Origin: Planctomycetota bacterium
GTDB lineage: Bacteria > Planctomycetota > MHYJ01 > JACQXL01 > JAVHLO01
NCBI GenBank assembly: GCA_031082105.1
Contig: JAVHLO010000043.1
Span: 384 to 14,264, forward strand
Reading direction: 5' to 3'
DNA length: 13,881 bases
Below the pieces are notes generated by a model. The model did no database searches and was not told the DNA's origin. It was given only the letters and a program-made list of their open reading frames with translations. Below, one piece after another: positions 7,638 through 13,881 of the stretch (position 1 is its first letter; every line of letters starts with the position of its first letter). The position numbers and the translations under genes are program-made.

Positions 7638-10600
7638 CTAATCCGTGTAGGTTGTCGTGATGGTTCCCTGCCAGAAATAGTCGTTGTAGTATCGGGAAAT
7701 CACAATGTACGAGTAGTCACCGAAAGTGAACGGATATCCGAACCAGATGATGAAGCTCCTATTGGTGCCGGTGTCAATTGTCACCCCCACGCCGGAGCCT
7801 GGGTTGTTGCCCTGCCCCACGGTCGCGCCATACTGGTACCAGTATGAAGTGCTGCTGCTGCCCAGCGACCTGAGGACGAATTGGTTGTAGGTCCCGTTTC
7901 TCTCCAACTGCCAGTCACCGGTTCGCGCCACGACCACTCCGCTTGTGGTGTCCGCCGTGGCAAAGTCGCGGACGATGAGCTTATAAACGGGACCGCCGTT
8001 GCTGGAGCTCCGTGTCGTGCTGCCGCCCATCCACATCCCCCCCGCGCCGCGAAGAGAAGTACCCGTGCTGGAGGGGTCGACATAGTATCCCGTGTCGTCC
8101 CTGTCGTACATGATGCTCTCGTAGGAAGCGTTCACGTAGAGCGAGTTCCAGTAGTAGCTCGCGGTCCCGCACGAGTTCACTCCCGCCGTGTACGGACGAC
8201 AGTCACCGTTAGGGACAATCTCCTTGTTGAAGTAGAAACTGTTGCGGTCAGTCTGCAGGTGACACCAGCTCGTGTTCTGCGGCCCCACGTCGACGTATCC
8301 GGAATTCGTGGTGATCCGGACGGCATTGCCGCTTCCCTCGGTAACCAGCGTGTTGCTGTCGTTGAGGTAGTAATTCGGCGCAGTGAGAGACCCGCTCATC
8401 GTGTCTCCGGTGACGTTGACGAAGCGGCCGTCGAGCCCACCGATAGTGGCGGCCCGCGCGGGAACGCCGAACCGCGTGAAGATGTCTCCTGCTCCGTTTC
8501 GCTGTGCCAGGATTACCCTGTCTCGCCCTGCGTAGGCCACGTCCGCATCCGCCCAAGCGCTGACCGTGGGTGCAACGGTGGTGCCCCGCGTGCCGGTCGG
8601 CGGCATGTTGACCCAGAGGTATCCCCAGCTTCCAAGCGCGTAGCTGCCCGCCTGCACGCGTATCCATGATCCGGAAGCGGGGTTCATCACGATGACCGTG
8701 CTCCCGAAGGTCAGGTTCCCCGCGCCGTCGTCGGTCACGCTTCCCTCCGGGATAATGACGACGCCCTGCGCACGCGCATTCATGCCCCATGTGGAGAGGT
8801 TTTGCAACTGGCCGTTCAGCACGAGGCCGTTCGTGTTGCCATTGACCGCCGCGCCCGCCGCGTTTGCGTCCAGATAGTAGGAGGTGTCGCTCCCGTCATA
8901 GAAGATCGTCGAATAGACGCCGCCAAAGTAGTTGGCGCTGGTCCCGACTGTGTTGGCAGACCCGCTCGACAGAATATTACCCGCCATGTAGAGTGGGCCG
9001 CTGAGGTAGCAGGAGTAGGAACCACTACCCTGGTTTCCGTACAGCCCCGCACCACCGGCGACAAGCGAACTGCCGTAGACCCCGTACTGCCCGTCCCCGC
9101 GCACGCCCGTGCCGGTCGCAGAGTAGTGATACCCACGTACACCGAAGCCAGTGTTGCCGGCAGCTGCCACTCCGAAGACGGCCGCACCTCCCCCGGCCGC
9201 GACGTGACCGTAGATGGCGTCGAGGTTGCTGTTCGTGTATCCGTACACGCCAGCCCATGACCAGCTGCTCGGGTGACTAGCCAGTGAGCCACCATAGCCC
9301 AGGCAACCGAACGTGGTGTTCGCCCCGGTCTGCAGCCCATACACGGCGGAATTCGAGAATCCGCCACTGGCGTACACTCCGTACTGAGGAACGGTGCCGC
9401 CGGAGACGTTGACTCCATAGCTCAACGCACCGGACGGCGAGACGTTGAGCGTCCCCGTCATCGTATCGCCGACCTTGTCGACATAGTACGAATGGTCGTC
9501 ATCGGCGAGGCCGCTCAGCGAGCCGTGGTCTATGCCGCTGCCGCTGCCGGTGATAGTTCCTGCCACAGCAAGGTTTCCGCTCTCATCGAGCGTAAGCAGG
9601 TCCGTGCCGTTCCCAGTGCTCTCCTTCTGCACCTTGAAGTACGACGCGCTGTTCGCGTTCGAGTCGATCGTACAGGTGATGCTGTTGTAGCTGTTCACCC
9701 TCAGGCTGTCATTCAGGGCGCCGGCCTCATCCTCGGATTCCAGCCCGTGGTACGACGAGTCGTTGTACGTGCCGCTCGTCCAGTCGAAGCTTATCCTGCC
9801 TACGCGGTGGATGTATGCGCTGTCGCCGCGGTTCATCTCGATGTCGTAGCCGTTCACGTCCAGGTCACCCGTCGTCGTCAGGTTCCCCGACGTATCGAGG
9901 GCCATGAGTGAAGTCCAGCCCGGCGCCCCCACTGCCGCAGGAGCGTAGTACCAGGTATGTGCCGTGGTCGACTGCTGGTATAGCATGCCGATCGCATTAT
10001 CGACGTTCTCCGTCCACGCCGCGCCGTTGTACCAGGCGTTCAGCGCGAGATGCGTGTACGCGCCGCCGGAAGACAGGTATGTCCTGTTTGTCGCATTGCC
10101 GACGGTCACGTATTGGTTCTGCGCGAAGCTGCCGAAGCCTCCGGCCGTCACGCTGCCCGCGAGCACGGCGGATGTCGCGCTCGACGGGTCGACGTAGTAG
10201 CTCGTGTTGTCGTAGTCATAGAGACTCGACGCGCGGGCCTGGCCGCGCACCTCGAGCAACGAGCCGGGCGTGGCGGAACCCGCGCCGATCGAGACGTAGC
10301 CGCCCCCCTGGCACAGCGAGATGTCGTCGCTGTTGTCCCAGTTGATCATGAAACCGTAGTTGTTCGCGCCGCTCGCGCCATAGGACGAGTTGAATATCGC
10401 GTAATTGCCGTCGGAACGGTACCACGGCAGACCGGGGTCGGCGCCGGAGTTGTTCTTCGTTATCTGCAGGTCGTTGCCGTGCTGGACATAGGCGGAGTTG
10501 TAGGTCTCCATGTCGGTCCCGCTTCCGATCTGACCGAGCAAACCGGAAATGCCGCCGTCCGCCAAGTAGAAGCAACCCCAGTTCGTTATTCTACCATGGT

Positions 10601-13600
10601 ACGTTCCGCCGTCGGAGATGTAGAGGGTGTCCACATTCGCGCCGGCCCTGTTCAGCGTGAGCTGGCCCGACATCGTGTCGCCCGTCTCGTTGACCCAGAT
10701 GTCGTTGGCCTCGGACTGCGAGAACGTGCCGTTGATGTAGACGTTTCCGTCGAAGTAACCCGCCCAGTTCGTCGACGCGCCGGACGCGGTCGAGTACATT
10801 CCGTAGTTCGTGCCCGTACCCGCACCGGTCGACGCAAAGTAGCCGCCGTAGTTGGAGGCTGTACCCGTCGTGCTCGAAATGCCGCGCACGCCGGCAAGCA
10901 TGTATCTCGGGGTACTCTGGTTCCACACTCCGGATATTGCCCCGCTCGCGCCGATGACGTAGTCCCAGCAGGCCGCGTCGCTCGGGCCGATCGACATCGA
11001 CGCCTGGTCGGTGCCGGCGGTCGCCTCCAGGCCGAACGTGAAGCTCGAGTATGTCCCGCTGAAGACGTTCCGTGTTCCCCATCCCCGCACGCCCGTGCCC
11101 GTCCCGCCGTTGAACGCGCAGTTCGGCGTCTGCGCAAGCTCCGCGCCGCACGACACATCATGCCCGCCGTCCGCGTACCGTGCCGTGGCCCGGATCGCGC
11201 CGCCCTCCTGACGAATCGTCCGCGTGTCGCCGTTCACAATCAGCCCAAACTGGTATCCGTTGCTGATCGTCGAGCCCGTCGCGTCCACGCTCAACGACAT
11301 CGCCTGGTCGTACAGACCCGGCCCGGGCTGCACCGTCTGCGCGCTCTGCGTGTAGTCGCCGGTCACGGTCACAAGGTCGGTGTACGCGTTCCCGAGCGTC
11401 GTGCTACCGTCCACCTGCGCGTTGTAGAGTGCCACGAGGTTGCCGGTATCGGAAACTCGCACTCGCTCCGGCGCAAGGCCGATGTTCGCCGTGCTGAGGT
11501 CAGTGTAGAATGAGATCCCGGCGCCCTTGAGGGCAATCGGTCGACCATTGGCTCCGTTTTCCGATTGTATCAGCGTGCCAGTACTGTAGTAGCCGAATAT
11601 CACATGGTCCTCGTTCGGCTGCGTGAACCCGGTCGAGCCCGTGATCGTCAAGAGGTTGCCGAAGGTACCGGAATTGCCGATGTGCAGCCGCGACATCGGA
11701 TTGCTCGTCCCCAGCCCGAGGTAGTCGTTGGTATCGTTCCAGAAGAACCTGGCATTGTCCTGTGCCAGCACGCCGCTCGCGCCCGCGAACAGGACGGATC
11801 CGGCAGTAGGCGCGTACCAGGTCGGCGCACCGCTCGCGCCGCTCACCAGTGCCTGGCCCGACACGCCCGCGCCCGTCGAAGACAACTGCGACGTGGACGA
11901 CGCGTAGATTGCCCCGCCCTGCGTCAGCGCCGCAATGTGTTTGCCGTCCGCCGTGTCCGCGTTCAGGTTCGTCACAACGCCGTTGTCCGTCGCATCTACC
12001 GCGAACGGCACGCTGCCGGCCGTTGTATTGAACGTCTTCAGACCCGTTACGGTCTGGTTCGTATCCGTGTACATGATATTCGACGGCAGTTCGCTCGAAT
12101 CGATCGCGTCCCAGCTCAGGTTGCCCGCGCTGTCGTTCTTCAGGTACGTGTTCGCCGCGCCCTGAGCCGCCGGCCAACTGTACGCGATATTCCTCACCCT
12201 GATGATGTTCCCGTTCGTGTCCACCCTGAACAGGTCGCCGCTTCCGACCGTCAGCGGCGACAGCGGGCTCGTATCGCCGATGCCCACGTAGCCGGCCTGG
12301 TCGATCACCATTGCCGTGTTCGTTATCCCTGTTGCGTACGCATTCGACGTCCCGAAGTAGATATCAGACCCGCTGCCGTCCACAAACGCCCAGATACCGG
12401 CCTTCGGCCTCGTCGGATTATTGTCGCTCGTGCTCCATACGATGCCCGGCAGGTGGACGCTGCCCGCGCCGTAGACGCTCTCGATCTGGGCCGAGTTGAA
12501 CGACACGTTCTGCTGGATGTCCGTCAGCACGCTCGTCCCCGTATCCCTGATTGTGAAACTCGTCCCGGGCGAGGTCGTGCTGATTCCAAGGTTGCCGCTG
12601 GCGTCGATTCTGATCTTCTCGCTTCCGACGATCGAGAACGCGATCTGGTTCGTTGCGGGGCCATAGACGCCCGTGCTAGTCCCGTCGTCCCACACCAGCC
12701 CCGGCACACCCACCGACCCGCGCGCGATCCGCAACTGGTCGGTGTAGACCTGCAGCGCGGTCGCGCCGCCTGTAACGAACTCGATCCGGTCGTCCGCGCC
12801 CCTGAACATGCCCGTGTTCGCGCCCGCGAACTTCACTCCAACCGATGCGAAGCTCCCATCGGGTACGACCAATTGCGTGTCCACGCGACCCGTCCCGCTG
12901 ATCCAGAAGTCCGCCGTCTGCGCGCCGGCGATCTGGTTGCGGATGTAGTCGTCGTCCCCGCCCGGCACGTTGCTGGTCCAGTACACGTCGCCCACGCCGT
13001 TCGTGGCAAGGATCTGCCCCGCGCTGCCGAAACCCGCGCCATCGTTCAGCCCGGCCGCCAGTTGGACATTCCCGCCGAAGTAGTTCGTCCCGCCGGCGGA
13101 ATAGATCGCGTAGTCCGTCGTGCCGGCCGTCTGCGATTCGATGTACAGCCCGTAGTTGTTCGTGATCGCCGATGTCGTCCCACCGCCCGGGTTCGCAACG
13201 TACACGCCGTACCGGTCGGTTATCGATCCGCCGGTCATCAGATCGCCGCGCGTCCTCAGGCCGTACACGCTTGTCGCCGTACCGGTCTCGATACGCGGCC
13301 TCGCCTCGACCGCTACGACGTTCGTCGCCGTCGCGCCGGTCGCCGCGCTCGCGATCCCGGTGATGCCGTACAGGGCCCACAGGTCGACCACGTCGACATT
13401 TGCCGTCTCGATGCGCCCTTCTCCGAAGCTCCCCACGATCCGCCCCGTCGTATCCTGCTGCGCATAGGCGAAGAAGCAGCCCGCGTACAGGCTGCCCGAC
13501 CCGGCGCCGTTCGAGTACACGTCGCAGTTCAGCCCGTACCTGTTGCCGGTCGTGCTTGTGTATGTCCTCTGTCCAGAGATGAGCGCGTTCGCGTCGAGAC

Positions 13601-13881
13601 CGTTCGATGTGTCGAGCACCAAGCCGTACAGCCGGCTCACCTGCGATGTCACATCGAGCCTGTACGCCGGCGTCGCAGTACCGATGCCGATCCGGTTGTT
13701 CCCCGCGTCGACCATCAACGTGTTCGCATCGATGTTCAGGTTATTGGGCACAGCCAGTGTGTTCGCATTGAACGTCAGCGTGTCTGCGCCCGCGTCGCCG
13801 AGCGTCGTGTTGCCCGTCACGCTGAAGTGCGTGCCCGCGGGCGTCGTGACCGTCGTGCCCAGAGTCAACCGCGCGTTGCCG
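7638..13881 (-). CDS. Giant modular tail-fibre-like surface/secreted protein A (5' end outside window)
   Basis: The frame is open from the window edge to a TAG at 7638-7640, giving at least 2080 residues. The true start and any signal peptide lie beyond the window. The protein is rich in Gly, Ser, Thr, Asn, Tyr and Ala and poor in Lys. In order it shows: NRIGIGTATPAYRLDV (about 13650-13701); a loose GVYG-like array (13060-13400); a module shared with gene B (12572-12947); an LNADTADG motif (near 11950); NDYLGLGTSNP (near 11720); a GVRG/GMYS stretch closed by TNWAGYFDGNV (10730-10900); three GDTM-G-L motifs (about 10680, 9460, 8400); three YD--DT-YYVDP-type motifs (about 10200, 8880, 8080); and a main GVYG array (8990-9420). 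It ends in a non-repetitive domain of about 130 residues rich in aromatic residues. These motifs are typical of phage tail fibres and giant bacterial adhesins. No S74 endosialidase chaperone, autotransporter barrel or sorting signal is visible at the C-terminus. A role as a surface fibre is inferred. Confidence 0.85.
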   Translation of the reverse strand, partial: GNARLTLGTTVTTPAGTHFSVTGNTTLGDAGADTLTFNANTLAVPNNLNIDANTLMVDAGNNRIGIGTATPAYRLDVTSQVSRLYGLVLDTSNGLDANALISGQRTYTSTTGNRYGLNCDVYSNGAGSGSLYAGCFFAYAQQDTTGRIVGSFGEGRIETANVDVVDLWALYGITGIASAATGATATNVVAVEARPRIETGTATSVYGLRTRGDLMTGGSITDRYGVYVANPGGGTTSAITNNYGLYIESQTAGTTDYAIYSAGGTNYFGGNVQLAAGLNDGAGFGSAGQILATNGVGDVYWTSNVPGGDDDYIRNQIAGAQTADFWISGTGRVDTQLVVPDGSFASVGVKFAGANTGMFRGADDRIEFVTGGATALQVYTDQLRIARGSVGVPGLVWDDGTSTGVYGPATNQIAFSIVGSEKIRIDASGNLGISTTSPGTSFTIRDTGTSVLTDIQQNVSFNSAQIESVYGAGSVHLPGIVWSTSDNNPTRPKAGIWAFVDGSGSDIYFGTSNAYATGITNTAMVIDQAGYVGIGDTSPLSPLTVGSGDLFRVDTNGNIIRVRNIAYSWPAAQGAANTYLKNDSAGNLSWDAIDSSELPSNIMYTDTNQTVTGLKTFNTTAGSVPFAVDATDNGVVTNLNADTADGKHIAALTQGGAIYASSTSQLSSTGAGVSGQALVSGASGAPTWYAPTAGSVLFAGASGVLAQDNARFFWNDTNDYLGLGTSNPMSRLHIGNSGTFGNLLTITGSTGFTQPNEDHVIFGYYSTGTLIQSENGANGRPIALKGAGISFYTDLSTANIGLAPERVRVSDTGNLVALYNAQVDGSTTLGNAYTDLVTVTGDYTQSAQTVQPGPGLYDQAMSLSVDATGSTISNGYQFGLIVNGDTRTIRQEGGAIRATARYADGGHDVSCGAELAQTPNCAFNGGTGTGVRGWGTRNVFSGTYSSFTFGLEATAGTDQASMSIGPSDAACWDYVIGASGAISGVWNQSTPRYMLAGVRGISSTTGTASNYGGYFASTGAGTGTNYGMYSTASGASTNWAGYFDGNVYINGTFSQSEANDIWVNETGDTMSGQLTLNRAGANVDTLYISDGGTYHGRITNWGCFYLADGGISGLLGQIGSGTDMETYNSAYVQHGNDLQITKNNSGADPGLPWYRSDGNYAIFNSSYGASGANNYGFMINWDNSDDISLCQGGGYVSIGAGSATPGSLLEVRGQARASSLYDYDNTSYYVDPSSATSAVLAGSVTAGGFGSFAQNQYVTVGNATNRTYLSSGGAYTHLALNAWYNGAAWTENVDNAIGMLYQQSTTAHTWYYAPAAVGAPGWTSLMALDTSGNLTTTGDLDVNGYDIEMNRGDSAYIHRVGRISFDWTSGTYNDSSYHGLESEDEAGALNDSLRVNSYNSITCTIDSNANSASYFKVQKESTGNGTDLLTLDESGNLAVAGTITGSGSGIDHGSLSGLADDDHSYYVDKVGDTMTGTLNVSPSGALSYGVNVSGGTVPQYGVYASGGFSNSAVYGLQTGANTTFGCLGYGGSLASHPSSWSWAGVYGYTNSNLDAIYGHVAAGGGAAVFGVAAAGNTGFGVRGYHYSATGTGVRGDGQYGVYGSSLVAGGAGLYGNQGSGSYSCYLSGPLYMAGNILSSGSANTVGTSANYFGGVYSTIFYDGSDTSYYLDANAAGAAVNGNTNGLVLNGQLQNLSTWGMNARAQGVVIIPEGSVTDDGAGNLTFGSTVIVMNPASGSWIRVQAGSYALGSWGYLWVNMPPTGTRGTTVAPTVSAWADADVAYAGRDRVILAQRNGAGDIFTRFGVPARAATIGGLDGRFVNVTGDTMSGSLTAPNYYLNDSNTLVTEGSGNAVRITTNSGYVDVGPQNTSWCHLQTDRNSFYFNKEIVPNGDCRPYTAGVNSCGTASYYWNSLYVNASYESIMYDRDDTGYYVDPSSTGTSLRGAGGMWMGGSTTRSSSNGGPVYKLIVRDFATADTTSGVVVARTGDWQLERNGTYNQFVLRSLGSSSTSYWYQYGATVGQGNNPGSGVGVTIDTGTNRSFIIWFGYPFTFGDYSYIVISRYYNDYFWQGTITTTYTD
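8985..9420 (-). repeat. GVYG repeat array in gene A
   Basis: Units centred on YGVYA, AVYGL, AGVYGY, AIYGH, AVFGV, FGVRGY, TGVRGD, YGVYGS and GLYGN, followed by a YSCYLSGPLYMAGNI segment. It is the same repeat class as in gene B but with more variable linkers, and it lies just after a GDTMTGTL motif. Confidence 0.8.
12572..12947 (-). repeat. Shared 125-residue module, gene A copy
   Basis: Gene A counterpart of the module at 56-430, running from NQIAGAQTADFWISGTGRV to GNLGISTTSP with no gaps in the alignment. The flanking sequences differ between the two genes, so this module was duplicated, or kept similar, independently of its neighbours. Confidence 0.9.

Noticed and set aside
10050..11513. 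487-residue open frame on the plus strand, antisense to gene A
   Set aside because: Arg/Val-rich low-information sequence with no motifs. It is a by-product of GC-rich codons in gene A, as are other plus-strand frames such as 1331-1918, 2079-2690, 3135-3863 and 7881-8669.
7638..13881. Prophage tail-fibre locus
   Set aside because: Fibre motifs are present, but there are no other phage genes, and gene B has a Sec-type signal peptide, which phage fibres lack.

Overview
The window is GC-rich bacterial DNA (roughly 60% GC by eye). It is dominated by two giant minus-strand genes for repetitive, fibre-like surface or secreted proteins, with one small membrane-anchored gene between them. Nothing places it taxonomically. 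The Sec signal peptide, GGAG ribosome binding sites and sigma70-like promoter boxes point to a bacterium, and giant proteins of this modular kind are common in genomes of uncultured bacteria (Planctomycetota, Omnitrophota and similar; inference only). No integrase, capsid, terminase, transposase, tRNA, rRNA or CRISPR is visible, so the tail-fibre-like motifs look cellular rather than part of a prophage.

Layout along the minus strand, which is the coding direction. (1) 13881 to 7638: the 3' part of giant gene A, at least 2080 codons, 5' end outside the window. It is a mosaic of tail-fibre-like modules: IGIGT-P-LDV, GVYG arrays, GDTM-G-L, and YD--DT-YYVDP. (2) 7570 to 6917: a 217-residue protein with an N-terminal membrane helix and a coiled coil, 67 bp after gene A and probably on the same transcript. 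(3) 6916 to 5981: a 936-bp intergenic region. It holds two related promoter-like sequences, a possible decayed HPr-like remnant, a 45-bp tandem repeat and a short GGATTTC-type repeat. (4) 5980 to 1: giant gene B, 1993 codons in the window with no stop. It has a signal peptide, an N-terminal carrier domain, and fibre modules of the same types as gene A. One 125-residue module is about 78% identical between A and B.

Reading of the locus: A and B look like paralogous giant exported fibres or adhesins that diversified by duplicating and shuffling modules. The small membrane protein between them could be an accessory factor, but only its position supports that. B appears to have its own promoter about 270 bp upstream and a long repeat-containing leader. 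The most distinctive features are the shared module, the repeated cap that closes the GVYG arrays, the paired promoter-like elements and the repeat-rich leader of B.
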